A program made the translations under genes and the position numbers. A DNA stretch of 64,000 nt from Asanoa ferruginea (GTDB lineage: Bacteria; Actinomycetota; Actinomycetes; Mycobacteriales; Micromonosporaceae), in the NCBI RefSeq assembly GCF_003387075.1, contig NZ_QUMQ01000001.1, positions 6,696,001 to 6,760,000 on the forward strand, written 5' to 3'. Position 1 is the stretch's first letter; the number at the start of each line of letters is the position of its first letter. Positions 53,331 through 63,626 of this stretch are shown piece by piece. The notes below the pieces were generated by a model. It saw nothing but the letters and a program-made list of their open reading frames with translations. It was not told the DNA's origin and did no database searches.

Positions 53331-53969
53331 GTGGTGACCTGGCCGACCTCGGGCAGCCGGTTGTCGTTCGCTGAGGCCGGCGCCAGCTGGGTGACGGCGG
53401 TGGGCATCGCCCCGACCGTGAACACTTGGGTGGCCGAGTCCACGGTGACCGCTACGAACGACGCCACCGCCGGCACCTCCTCAGGGAGCGGGACTGCGTG
53501 CGATCCCGCGTCGAGCTGCCCGTCGAAGACCCGCATCGACGCGCTCTTCGGCTCCGGCGGCGTGAACGACGTGCCCCACCAGGCCTCGACCGTGACGGTG
53601 GCGGGCGTGTCGAGCGTGAGGCGCACCTCGCGCTTCTCCTCGTCGTAGCTGACGCCGTCCTGTGTTTCCTGCGATGTGGCGGCGCGCACCTGGGCGGCGA
53701 TGAGGCCGGCGATGCCGCCGAGGCCCTGCACGAAGGTCACCTGGGGATTGAGTGCGTCGACTTTGGCGCGGAGTTGTTCCTTGATGTCGGCGGGGACCAT
53801 GGCCGCCGAAGACGAGCACGTCGAGATCCGTGACGTCGTAGTCGTCGAGGACCCGGTCGAACTGGTTGGTCGCGTTGGCGGTGTAGCCGTCGGCGCGCAG
53901 GATGTCGACGGCGTCGACGAGCACGCTGGGGCTACGGCCGACGATGAGGACGCGTTCGGGCTTGTTCAT
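53327..53969 (-). pseudogene. Small Rossmann-like protein, apparently broken by one extra base near 53801
   Basis: ATG at 53969 follows GAAGGAGAG and opens MNKPERVLIVGRSPSVLVDA, running to LDVLVFGG (beta-alpha-beta order). After base 53801 the sense continues only in the next frame: MVPADIKEQLRAKVDALNPQVTFVQGLGGIAGLIAAQV, split here by motif, then a beta-rich segment to the stop at 53327. Together about 214 residues. One base fewer in GGCGGCCATGG would join them. The uncorrected frame ends at 53481. Not recognised as a named family; the joined reading is inference. Confidence 0.65.
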
Positions 53970-55397
53970 GGGTGACTCTCCTTCACGGGTGTTGACGGTC
54001 GCGAGCGCGACGAGAGCGGCGGCGACGGTGACGGCAGCACCGGCGCCGAGGGCGTAGCCCAGCCCGGACGTGGTGGCGATGGACGCGCTGCCGCCCGTCG
54101 CGAGCAGGTGGTGGGTGCGGGCCGCACCGACGGCGGAGAAGATCGCGAGCCCCAGTGCCCCGCCGATCTGCTGCGACGAGTTGAGGATCGCGGCGGCGAG
54201 TCCGGCCCGGCTCGGGCCCACGCCGGCGTTCGCGGCGCTGGTCACGCCGACGAACACGGGCCCGACGCCGAAGGCCACCAGGAGCAGGCCGGGCAGGATG
54301 TGGCCGAGATAGCCACCGTCGACCGGGACCTGGCTCAGCAGGAACAGGCCGGCCGCCGCGACGAGGGCGCCGGTGCAGATCACCGCGCGGCTGCCAACCT
54401 TGGTCAGCAGCTTGGCGCCGATCCCCGCGCCGATGCCGACACCCACGGTGAGCGGCAGGTAGGCGGCGCCCGCGGCGATGGCGGAGTAGCCCAGGACGGT
54501 CTGCATGTAGAGGGTCAGGAAGTAGAACATCGAGAGCATGCCGGCGAACCCGATCAGCCCAGTCAGGTTGGCCGCCGCCAGTCCTGGGACCCGGAAGATG
54601 TTCAGGGGCAGGATCGGGTCCCGTGCTGAGCGTTCGATGAGAACGAAGGAACCGAGCAGCACCGCGGCACCGGCCAGTTCGAGCCAGGTGCGGGTCGCGC
54701 CCCACCCCTGGTCGGGTGCCTTGATGAGGGCGTAGACCAGCAGCAGCGTGCCGCCGGTGACCACGACGCTGCCGAGCAGGTCGAAGCGTGCCGTTCGGGC
54801 GGCGGGCAGGTCGCGCGGCAGGAGCGCCAGGACCGCCGGGATGACGAGTACGCAGGCGATCGGGTTGACGAACATGACCCACCGCCAGCCCAGCCCTTCG
54901 GTGAGCACGCCGCCGAGCAGGATCCCGACGGCGGAGGCGAGCCCGGCCACGGCGGCCCAGACGCCGAGCGCCGAGTGCCGGTCCTTCGAGGTGGTGAAAC
55001 TGGTGGTCAGGGTGGACAGTGCGGCAGGCAACATCAGCGCGGCACCGAGCCCTTGCACGAGCCGGGCGGCGACGAACAGCCCGGTGTTCGTGGCGAGGCC
55101 GCCGGCGAGCGAGGAGAGCCCGAGCAGCACGGTGCCGGCGAGCAGCACGTCACGCCGGCCGAGCAGGTCGGCGAGCCGACCACCCAGCAGCATGAACCCG
55201 CCGTAGGTCAGCAGGTAGGCCGACGGCACCCACTGCAGGCTCTGCACCGAGAAACCCAGGTCGCTCATGATGTGCGGCAGCGCCACGTTGGTGATCGACG
55301 CGTCGACGAAGTCGAGGAACGCCACGGCGCAGAGCAGCGCGAGGACCCGCCGGCCGCGCCAGGCCCGCAGCGTCAATGGTTGGGGAACAGTTGTCAC
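53970..55397 (-). CDS. DHA2-family MFS exporter without its own stop codon
   Basis: 476 residues up to the neighbour's ATG, about fourteen helices. DFVDASITNVALPHIMSDLGFSVQSLQWV, GGRLADLLGRRDVLLAG (motif A), GILLGGVLTEGLGWRWVMFVNP (motif C), split here by motif. GTG start at 55397 with TGGAG upstream. The frame has no stop before the next gene: it reads through that gene's ribosome site and ATG and ends at 53481. In another frame the junction has the common ATGA overlap, so a frameshift late in this gene may have removed its stop. Divergent from a MarR gene with three inverted repeats between. Confidence 0.87.
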
Positions 55398-55411
55398 GGT
55401 GAACTCCAGTG

Positions 55412-55465
55412 TTGGTCTCACCAATGTTGGCCCTGCCAACATAGCAAGTGTTGGGGCGACCAACA
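55412..55465. promoter_or_regulatory. Three inverted repeats with TTGG/CCAA half-sites between MFS and MarR genes
   Basis: TTGGTCTCACCAA (55412-55424), ATGTTGGCCCTGCCAACAT (55424-55442) and TGTTGG-N5-CCAACA (55449-55465). They cover the whole spacer between the MFS start and the MarR TAGGCT box, so a MarR dimer could control both genes. Confidence 0.82.
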
Positions 55466-55482
55466 ACTGTTAGGCTTGCCGG

Positions 55483-55932
55483 GTGCCGACGCCTCCACAC
55501 GACCCGGGCCGCACGCCCACGCGACTCCAGGGCCGGGCGACCTGGCTGGTCAGCCGCGCCTACGCGCGGTCATCCGGCTTGCTGGCCGCGGCGTTCGAGA
55601 CCCATGGGGCTGGGCTGCGCAGCTATCACTACCGACTGCTGGCCGCGCTGGAGGAGTGGGGCCCGGCAAGCCAGGCCGACCTGGGCCGTTCGACAGGAAT
55701 CGACCGCAGCGACGTAACGGCGGCCTTGACCGAACTCGAGTCGCGCGAGCTGGTCGAGCGCTCAGTGGATCCCGACCACAAGCGCCGCAACATCGTCACG
55801 ATCACCGCCGCTGGTCTCGCTCTGCTGGTCGACCTCGACAAGGTCATCGCCGGCGTCCAGGACGAGTTCCTTGCGCCATTGACCGCGGCACAGCGCCGCC
55901 AATTCCTCGATTTGGCAGCGCGGCTCGCTTAG
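55483..55932 (+). CDS. MarR-family transcriptional regulator
   Basis: 149 residues. GPASQADLGRSTGIDRSDVTAALTEL as helix-turn-helix, DPDHKRRNIVTIT as wing. GTG at 55483 lies 6 bases after TAGGCT (55471-55476), leaderless type. Divergent from the DHA2 exporter gene; local repression of the exporter is the likely role. Confidence 0.92.
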   Translation: MPTPPHDPGRTPTRLQGRATWLVSRAYARSSGLLAAAFETHGAGLRSYHYRLLAALEEWGPASQADLGRSTGIDRSDVTAALTELESRELVERSVDPDHKRRNIVTITAAGLALLVDLDKVIAGVQDEFLAPLTAAQRRQFLDLAARLA

Positions 55933-56050
55933 TTCTTCAGTCTTGCTTGCTCGCGGCCCGCGCCGCGAGCGGCTTTCTTTGTCTGACTTTGCATAATCGA
56001 ATGCCCCGCGCGGGGCAGATTTCCCGCCTGGGATCGGAGACAATTGATGC

Positions 56051-57001
56051 ATGCGGCAGCTCCAATTCTTCAGCACGACAGAGCTCGCCGCCATGCGCGA
56101 CCGCACCGCCTCCCGCAATTACTCGCCCGCGGGTGAGGAGTTCCGTCGCAAGCATCAGCGCCATCGCGCGTGGGGCTTGACCCGCCGCCACGCGGAGCGC
56201 CTCCGCCGCATCCGCGGCGCTGATTGCGACCTCCGCACACCGACCGCCACCGAATACCATCCGGTGCCTTCTTCTCCGCCTGTCGTCTCGCTATCGCCGC
56301 CGCCCATCCGGGCCGTTGAGCCTGACCGCGAGCCCAGACGTAGTCGGACATCATCAGCGCTCGCGCAGCACAGAGAACACGACCTACCAACCCGGGCCGC
56401 AGGCAAGTGTGTCCTCGCAGTTGGCCGTGAGGGTGTCGATCGCGCGGGCGTGAGGTGTGCTGTGGCGGCCGGCGGGAAATTGACCGAAGGCCGGATTGGC
56501 GGCCGCGACCGACTAATTCGGCCCGCAGGAAACGGTGTCCTCGCAGTCGGCCGTGGGGGCGTCGATCGCATGGGCGTGAGATGTGCTTTAGCGGATGGCG
56601 TGAAACACGCCGAAGTTCCGAGTAAGGCCGCGGCCGACCAATTCGGACGGCCGGCAAAGGGAGTTTCGCGGCCGGCTGCGAAGGCATCGATCAGGCCCAC
56701 CAAGATGGACCCTCGCGCCGAGCGAAGAATGCGTCGTCATTGCCAGCAACGATCCACGGAGATCCCCAATCAGATCGGCCTCCGGCGTCCGGCGTCCGGC
56801 GTCCGGCGTCTGGCGCGCCGCGCTCAGCGCGCCCGCGCTTCGCGCGCCCTCCGCCCTCCGCGCGCCTCCGCGCTTCGCGCGCCCTCCGCCCTCCGCGGCC
56901 CTCCGCGCTTCGCGCGCCTTCGCGCTTCGCGCGCCTTCGCCCTCCGCGCTCCGCATCCCCGCGGTCCGCCGCATCTGCGCGGTCCGCGCAGATGCGGTTG
57001 A
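56051..57001 (+). CDS. Unknown protein; N-terminal part credible, C-terminus runs into repeats
   Basis: The first 60 residues (MRQLQFFSTTELAAMRDRTA, then EEFRRKHQRHRAWGLTRRHAERLRR) look like a genuine basic helical protein, and the ATG lies 6 bases after GACAAT (56039-56044). Beyond about residue 70 the composition changes to Pro/Ser, then to two or three 42-residue degenerate repeats (VLAVGRGGVDRMGVRCA type, about 56396-56700), then to Ala/Arg nonsense encoded by CGCGCCCTCCGC repeats. The stop at 57001 is therefore probably not the native end. Family not recognised. Confidence 0.5.
   Translation: MRQLQFFSTTELAAMRDRTASRNYSPAGEEFRRKHQRHRAWGLTRRHAERLRRIRGADCDLRTPTATEYHPVPSSPPVVSLSPPPIRAVEPDREPRRSRTSSALAQHREHDLPTRAAGKCVLAVGREGVDRAGVRCAVAAGGKLTEGRIGGRDRLIRPAGNGVLAVGRGGVDRMGVRCALADGVKHAEVPSKAAADQFGRPAKGVSRPAAKASIRPTKMDPRAERRMRRHCQQRSTEIPNQIGLRRPASGVRRLARRAQRARASRALRPPRASALRAPSALRGPPRFARLRASRAFALRAPHPRGPPHLRGPRRCG
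56396..56710. repeat. Two to three diverged direct repeats of about 125 bp
   Basis: GTGTCCTCGCAGTYGGCCGTG followed by GTCGATCGC and GGGCGTGAGRTGTGCT occurs near 56407 and near 56529. A partial third copy (GGCCGGC, AAGGCATCGATC) follows near 56650. On the other strand the same DNA reads as Pro/Arg/Thr-rich repeats, so which strand, if any, is coding is unclear. Confidence 0.7.
56780..56995. repeat. Low-complexity CGGCGTC / CGCGCCCTCCGC repeat tract
   Basis: Short units (GGCGTCC about four times, then CGCGCTTCGCGCGCC and CCTCCGC variants) repeat irregularly. No gene or regulatory signal is visible. Confidence 0.8.
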
Positions 57002-57063
57002 GACCGGGCCAGAAGCGACCGCCGCAATATCCTGCAGCTTGCGCCGGTCTTGCCCAGGTATTG

Positions 57064-57324
<261 letters not shown>

Positions 57325-57332
57325 CCTGTTGC

Positions 57333-58121
57333 CTAGTCGCTGAGGTCGGCCACCACGGCGGCGTGGTCGGTGGGCCAGATGCCGTCGATTGGGGCTGTGC
57401 CGGCGCGGTGGACGTTGAGGACTCGGCCGGCGCGGTGGGGGCTTTGGAGCACGTGGATGTAGTCGATGCGGCCGCTTGGTGCTACCCACGCTGCCGCGTG
57501 GGGGTTGGCTCTGTCCCAGGTGAAGCCTGGGTCGGACGGGTTGGCATATAGCCAGGCGTCAAGCATTACCTGGCCTGGCACTGATGGCACGGTCAGTGCG
57601 CCGGCGAAGCGGCGCATTTCGTCTGAGTCGGGCAGTGCGTTGAAGTCGCCGATCGCCAGCGGTGGGTGCTCGTCAGCCGGTAGGCCTGCTATGTGCCGGG
57701 CCAGCCAGTCCAGCTGGGCCGAGCGGCCGGCCGAGCCGGACAGGACGCTCAGGTGTGCGGTCACCACCGCGATTGTCGCGTGTGGAGCGTCGACCAGGAC
57801 GCTCAACGCTGCCCGGCTGCTGTCGCCGGGTAGGTCGTAGGTCTTGTCGGCGCGGATCGGCCAGCGGCTCAGGACCGCGACGCCGTTGCGTAGGTCCTGG
57901 CCGCCGTCGACGCGGACGCGCCAGGTCTCCTGGTCGCTGGCCGCGCCGAACGCCCAGTGCAGGCCGAGTTCGCCGGCCAGCCAGCCGGCCAGGTTCTCGT
58001 CGGCGTCGGCCCATACCTCCTGGAGGCAGACCACGTCGGGCTGTTGCTCGCGCAGCACCGCCAGGATTGCCGGCCGTCGGCGTTCCGGCTCGCCGAACCG
58101 CCACCAGAGGTTCCACGTCAT
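57333..58121 (-). CDS. Endonuclease/exonuclease/phosphatase (EEP) family protein
   Basis: 262 residues. MTWNLWW at the start, DVVCLQEVWAD (metal Glu), AVVTAHLSV, LAIGDFNALPDSDEMR (Asp/Asn pair) and a final WPTDHAAVVADL (catalytic Asp-His). This is the complete EEP set used by DNase I-like nucleases and sphingomyelinase-type phosphodiesterases. No signal peptide. ATG 58121 is chosen because the fold begins there; in-frame GTGs at 58124 and 58130 are possible. Substrate unknown. Confidence 0.9.
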   Translation of the reverse strand: MTWNLWWRFGEPERRRPAILAVLREQQPDVVCLQEVWADADENLAGWLAGELGLHWAFGAASDQETWRVRVDGGQDLRNGVAVLSRWPIRADKTYDLPGDSSRAALSVLVDAPHATIAVVTAHLSVLSGSAGRSAQLDWLARHIAGLPADEHPPLAIGDFNALPDSDEMRRFAGALTVPSVPGQVMLDAWLYANPSDPGFTWDRANPHAAAWVAPSGRIDYIHVLQSPHRAGRVLNVHRAGTAPIDGIWPTDHAAVVADLSD

Positions 58122-58222
58122 CACCCGCACGACGATCACCGTAACCGGTAGTGCTGGCCCCACCCCGGCTTCGGGGGTCTTTGGGATTCAGTGCCGCCGC
58201 GCGGATCCCTAGCGTCATCCAC

Positions 58223-58993
58223 ATGAACTCGATCGATGCCCGCGAGGCGCTTCGCCTCGACTCTGTTCGCAAGGTCTACGGGACTGCCGACAACCCGGTC
58301 ACCGCACTCGACGGCGTGTCGCTGCGCCTGCTGACGAGCACCTTCACCGCGATCATGGGTCCGTCCGGTTCCGGCAAGAGCACACTGTTGCAGTGCGCCG
58401 CCGGCCTCGACCGGCCCACCGAGGGCACCGTGGCGATCGCCGGCCAACCGATTCCGAAGGGCAGCGAGGCCGCTGTCACCCGGTTCCGGCGCGACCGGAT
58501 CGGCTTCGTCTTCCAGCAGTTCAACCTGCTGCCCACGCTGACCGCCCTCGAGAACGTCACGCTGCCGCTGCGCCTCGCCGGCCGCAAGATTGACAAGAAG
58601 CGGTGCGCCGCGCTGCTCGCCCAGGTCGGGCTCGGCGACCGCATGCAGCACCGGCCCGCGCAGCTCTCCGGTGGGCAGCAGCAGCGGGTCGCGATCGCCC
58701 GGGCGCTGGCCAGTTCGCCTGCGCTGATCTTCGCCGACGAGCCGACCGGCGCCCTCGACACCCGCTCCGCCCGGGAGGTGCTGGCGCTGCTGGCGTCCGC
58801 CGTGCGGCAGCAGGGTCAGACCGTCGTCATGGTCACCCACGATCCAGCGGCGGCCGCGTACGCCGACTCGGTGATCTTCCTGGCCGATGGCCGGGTCGTC
58901 GGCGAACTGGCGCGACCCACCGCGGACGCCGTCGCCGAGCGGATGACCCACCTCGCCGATGAGGCCGCCCGGCGAGCGCTGGTGGGGGTGTGA
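58223..58993 (+). CDS. ABC transporter ATPase (MacB/LolD type)
   Basis: 256 residues. Walker A GPSGSGKS at 46-53, Q-loop FVFQQFNLLPTLTALENV, signature LSGGQQQR, Walker B LIFADEPTGALD, H-loop VTHDP. The LPTLTALENV and DEPTGALD forms are typical of ATPases that drive FtsX-like permeases. The ATG at 58223 lies 7 bases after TAGCGT (58210-58215). The permease gene follows 3 bases after its stop. The pair may confer peptide or antibiotic efflux or resistance. Confidence 0.95.
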   Translation: MNSIDAREALRLDSVRKVYGTADNPVTALDGVSLRLLTSTFTAIMGPSGSGKSTLLQCAAGLDRPTEGTVAIAGQPIPKGSEAAVTRFRRDRIGFVFQQFNLLPTLTALENVTLPLRLAGRKIDKKRCAALLAQVGLGDRMQHRPAQLSGGQQQRVAIARALASSPALIFADEPTGALDTRSAREVLALLASAVRQQGQTVVMVTHDPAAAAYADSVIFLADGRVVGELARPTADAVAERMTHLADEAARRALVGV

Positions 58994-58996
58994 GCG

Positions 58997-60349
58997 ATGG
59001 TCACGCTCGCGCTGCGCACGCTGCGGCACCGCACCGGCGGCTTCCTGGCCACCTTCGCCGCCACGTTCCTCGGTGCCACGATCCTGATGGCGTTCGCGTC
59101 GCTGCTCGACACGGCGGCGGCCGGCGTCGACCCGGCGACGCGGGAGACGCTGACCCTGATGGCGAGCGTGGCCGGCGGCTGGTGCCTGGTGATCGTGGCG
59201 TTCGCGGTCGCCTCGACGCTGACCCTCGCCGCCCGCCAGCGTGACCGGGAGATGGCGCTGCTGCGCAGCATCGGCGCGACACCGGCCCAGGTCGGCCGGA
59301 TGATCGTGGTCGAGGCCGCGGTGGTCGCGTTCGTCGCGGCGGTGGTGGCGATTCCGGCCGGCTACGGCCTCGGTCGGCTGCTGTTCCGCCTCCTCGTCGA
59401 GACCGAACAGGTCGCCGCGGGGGTGGCCTACCGGTTCGGCGTCATCGCAGTCGGCATCGGCGTCGGGGTGACCGTCGTGGGTGCGCTGCTCGCCACGCTG
59501 GTCACCACCCGGCGGATCGCCCGGCCGGCCGCGCAGCAGCTCGTCGCCGACGAGCCCCGGCGGATGGGCTGGAAGCGGGTCACGTTCGGCTGGCTGCTCG
59601 TCGCCGCGGGGGTGAACTGCGGCCTGCTGACCGTGCTGCTCTTCTCCGGCGCGGGTTCCGACGCGATGCAGACCGCCGGTCAGGCCTCGATCTGGGTGTC
59701 GGCCGGGCTGGCGCTGCTGTCGCCGGTGCTGATCCGGGGCGTGACCGCGGTGCTGGCCGTCCCGCTGACCCGCTTCGGCGGCGCGAGCGGCTACCTGACC
59801 GTCGCCAACCTGCGACGGCGCTCGCAGCAGATGGCCGGCGCGCTGATGCCGATCATCCTGTTCACCGGCATCTCGCTGGGCACGCTGGTGATGCAGAGCG
59901 TGGAGAACCGGGCCACCGACGACGGCGGCACGATCCCGGCGTCGATGGAACGCAACATCGAGACGCTCAACCTGGTCGTCGTCGGCATGCTCGCGCTGTT
60001 CGCGGCCATCATGCTGGTCAACACGCTGGTCGCGGCGACCACCTACCGGCGGCGCGAGTTCGGCCAGCAGCGGCTGACCGGTGCCACGCCCGGCCAGGTG
60101 CGCCGGATGGTCGGTGCGGAGAGCGCGGTGCTGGCCTTCACCGGCGTGCTGTTCGGCTCGCTCGCGTCGCTGGCGACCATCCTGCCGTTCACGATCGCCC
60201 GCACCGACCGGCTGGTCCCGGACGCGCCGGCCCTGATCTGGCCGGCGATCGCCGTGGTCGCCGTCGTGCTGACGATGACCGCCAGCATCGGCACGGCCCG
60301 CCGGGCGTTGCGCACGCCAGCGACGGAGGCGGTCGGCCTAACGGCCTGA
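58997..60349 (+). CDS. FtsX-like ABC permease
   Basis: 450 residues, one FtsX domain near each end: helices at about 17-37, then 50-75, 100-125 and 155-180 with REMALLRSIGATPAQVGRMIV; the second half has RREFGQQRLTGATPGQVRRMV. No large extracytoplasmic domain, unlike the orphan permease at 47398-50079. Partner of the preceding ATPase. Its stop codon lies in the first unit of a 17-bp tandem repeat. Confidence 0.92.
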   Translation: MVTLALRTLRHRTGGFLATFAATFLGATILMAFASLLDTAAAGVDPATRETLTLMASVAGGWCLVIVAFAVASTLTLAARQRDREMALLRSIGATPAQVGRMIVVEAAVVAFVAAVVAIPAGYGLGRLLFRLLVETEQVAAGVAYRFGVIAVGIGVGVTVVGALLATLVTTRRIARPAAQQLVADEPRRMGWKRVTFGWLLVAAGVNCGLLTVLLFSGAGSDAMQTAGQASIWVSAGLALLSPVLIRGVTAVLAVPLTRFGGASGYLTVANLRRRSQQMAGALMPIILFTGISLGTLVMQSVENRATDDGGTIPASMERNIETLNLVVVGMLALFAAIMLVNTLVAATTYRRREFGQQRLTGATPGQVRRMVGAESAVLAFTGVLFGSLASLATILPFTIARTDRLVPDAPALIWPAIAVVAVVLTMTASIGTARRALRTPATEAVGLTA

Positions 60350-60460
60350 CGGGCGTGGCGGCCTGACGGGCGTGGCTGCCTGACGGGCGTGGCGGCCTGA
60401 CGGGCGTGGCGGCCTGACGGGCCTGACGGGCCTGACAGGCTGACGGGCCGGACGGGCCTG
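60343..60460. repeat. Tandem repeats of 17 bp then 9 bp at the end of the permease gene
   Basis: GGCCTGACGGGCGTGGC occurs at 60343, 60360, 60377 (one mismatch) and 60394. From 60411 it degrades into GACGGGCCT-type 9-bp units. The first copy contains the permease stop (TGA at 60347-60349), so expansion began at the gene end. Confidence 0.9.
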
Positions 60461-60497
60461 ACAGCACCGGCCGGGCGGGCCTCACCGCCCGCGAACC

Positions 60498-60534
60498 CTG
60501 CCATGCCGGGCGGCTAGTCTGCCCGGCATGGCAG
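60498..60534. promoter_or_regulatory. Perfect 14-bp inverted repeat covering the DinB-like gene start
   Basis: CTGCCATGCCGGGC (60498-60511) and GCCCGGCATGGCAG (60521-60534) with GGCTAGTCT between. The right arm holds the start codon (60528) and the loop holds TAGTCT, a likely -10 box 7 bases before it. As transcripts would begin at the ATG, the repeat is more likely a DNA operator than an RNA hairpin. Confidence 0.75.
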
Positions 60535-61061
60535 AGCGTCGGTTCGGGTGGAGCAACATGTTCGTCAGCCCTGACGAAGACCCTCGCTCCGACAAGCTGC
60601 TGGTCAGCGAGCGTGAGAACCTCGTCGGCTACCTGAGCGACTACCGCCTGACGCTCGAGCTGAAATGTGCCGGCCTCCACGCCGAGCAGCTCGCCACCCG
60701 CTCCGTCCCACCGTCCGACATGTCGCTGCTCGGGCTGATCCGGCACCTGGCCGGCGTAGAGCACTACTGGTTCCGCGTCTTCTTCGCCCGCGAAGACCAA
60801 CCCAGACTGTTCCGTTCCGACGGCCACACCGAATGGGACGTCGAACCCGACCCGGCGATGGTCGACGAGGCCTGGCGCACGTGGCGCGAGCAGGTCGCGT
60901 TCGCGGAGCGTTACGTCGCGGATGCTCCGAACCTGGAGATCGTCGGCAAGGACGGCGGCAACCTGCGCAGCGTGCTGATCCACATGATCGAGGAGTACGC
61001 GCGGCACATGGGTCACGCCGACTTCCTGCGTGAGCGCATCGACGGCCGGGTCGGGCAGTAG
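60528..61061 (+). CDS. DinB-family (DUF664) protein
   Basis: 177 residues. Four-helix bundle of the DinB/DUF664 type: [40 protein letters not shown] (metal His), [20 protein letters not shown] (two metal His). Proteins of this kind include bacillithiol/mycothiol-dependent enzymes and many of unknown role. Start at the ATG inside a perfect inverted repeat, 7 bases after TAGTCT. Confidence 0.92.
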   Translation: MAERRFGWSNMFVSPDEDPRSDKLLVSERENLVGYLSDYRLTLELKCAGLHAEQLATRSVPPSDMSLLGLIRHLAGVEHYWFRVFFAREDQPRLFRSDGHTEWDVEPDPAMVDEAWRTWREQVAFAERYVADAPNLEIVGKDGGNLRSVLIHMIEEYARHMGHADFLRERIDGRVGQ

Positions 61062-61101
61062 ATCCAAGCCGGGTGCCCGGGCCGGCGTTACGATGCGGGG
61101 C

Positions 61102-62745
<1,644 letters not shown>

Positions 62746-62749
62746 AACC

Positions 62750-63178
62750 CTAGCTGAGCCGGGCCAAGGTGGCGTCGTCCTCGACGCCACCGTAGAACCG
62801 GCCGAGGACCGCGCGGAACGCCAACTCGGCCGGCGCCGCATGGGTGAACAGCGTCATCGACGAGCGCAGCTTCATCGCGTCGACCGGGCCGAAGATCCGC
62901 TCTTCGTCGGCCTCGTCGCCCTCGACCAGGGCGGTGGCGCACTCCAGCAGGCGCGGGCCGAGCACCGGGTGGTCGAGGTAGGCGCGGGCCTCGTCGAGCC
63001 CGGAGATCGCGTACGCCTGCGCCATCGAACTGCGCCCCAGCCCGGCGATCTGTGGGAAGACGAACCACATCCAGTGGCTGCGCTTGAGTCCGGCACGCAG
63101 TTCGGCCAGCGCGCGGTCGTAGACGCCGGTCTGCGCCTCCACGAAGCGGCCCAGCCGGTAAGGATCGTCGTCAGTCAC
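62750..63178 (-). CDS. DUF1810-family protein
   Basis: 142 residues. DPYRLGRFVEAQTGVYDRALAEL, KRSHWMWFVFPQIAGLGRSS, AYAISGLDEARAYLDHPVLGPRL and RSSMTLF are the full DUF1810 signature. Structures of the family are all-helical; some members act in swarming or calcium-related processes, but the role is unknown. GTG at 63178 has GAGG eight bases upstream; the longer frame would start inside the spacer. It is convergent with phosphoglucomutase, 4 bases apart. Confidence 0.9.
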   Translation of the reverse strand: MTDDDPYRLGRFVEAQTGVYDRALAELRAGLKRSHWMWFVFPQIAGLGRSSMAQAYAISGLDEARAYLDHPVLGPRLLECATALVEGDEADEERIFGPVDAMKLRSSMTLFTHAAPAELAFRAVLGRFYGGVEDDATLARLS

Positions 63179-63210
63179 CAGGCCAGCCTCACGAGTCGGC
63201 GCCACACCGG

Positions 63211-63558
63211 TCAAGCCGCCGCTCCGTGCCGGTCGATCGCGAAGTCGTAGCCGTCACCGACGTGGGGCGGTGTCTCGTCGCGCCAGCGCCGGAAGGCTGC
63301 CTCCGCGATCGGCCCGCCGGCACAGGCCAGCGCGTCCAGGTAGGAGCGCAGCGGCCGGTCCGGCGCACCCAGGTCGACGGCGGCGACCAGCCGGCGGCGG
63401 ATCTCGTCGCTCGCGTGCCGGTAGAGAGTCGGCGGCTCCAGCACGCCGGCGTCGAGCAGCCGCCCGAGATGTGCCGCGACCGCGACGGGATCGCGGGCCA
63501 GTTCGGCCCGGGCACCCGCATCGTCGGGGTCCGCGAGCACGATGTCGACAAGCTCCAT
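63211..63558 (-). CDS. Unknown small protein upstream of the DUF1810 gene
   Basis: 115 residues, not recognised. Helical throughout: MELVDIVLADPDDAGARAEL, then HLGRLLDAGVLEPP, YLDALACAGGPIAEAAFRRWRD. No membrane segment or signal. Coding is supported by strong third-position GC, the absence of a rival frame of similar quality and a tight 32-base gap to DUF1810, suggesting one transcript. Confidence 0.7.
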   Translation of the reverse strand: MELVDIVLADPDDAGARAELARDPVAVAAHLGRLLDAGVLEPPTLYRHASDEIRRRLVAAVDLGAPDRPLRSYLDALACAGGPIAEAAFRRWRDETPPHVGDGYDFAIDRHGAAA

Positions 63559-63626
63559 GACCCGGTTGTACGCCGTCGCGGCCGGCTGGCCGAGAGCGGC
63601 GGAACTTTGTCACACTCGACGGCATC

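Noticed and set aside
56155-56703. Minus-strand protein opening MVGLIDAFAAGRETPFAGRP
   Set aside because: It reads a repeated DNA segment with Pro/Arg/Thr-rich output, and the opposite strand is equally open; neither direction has support beyond openness.
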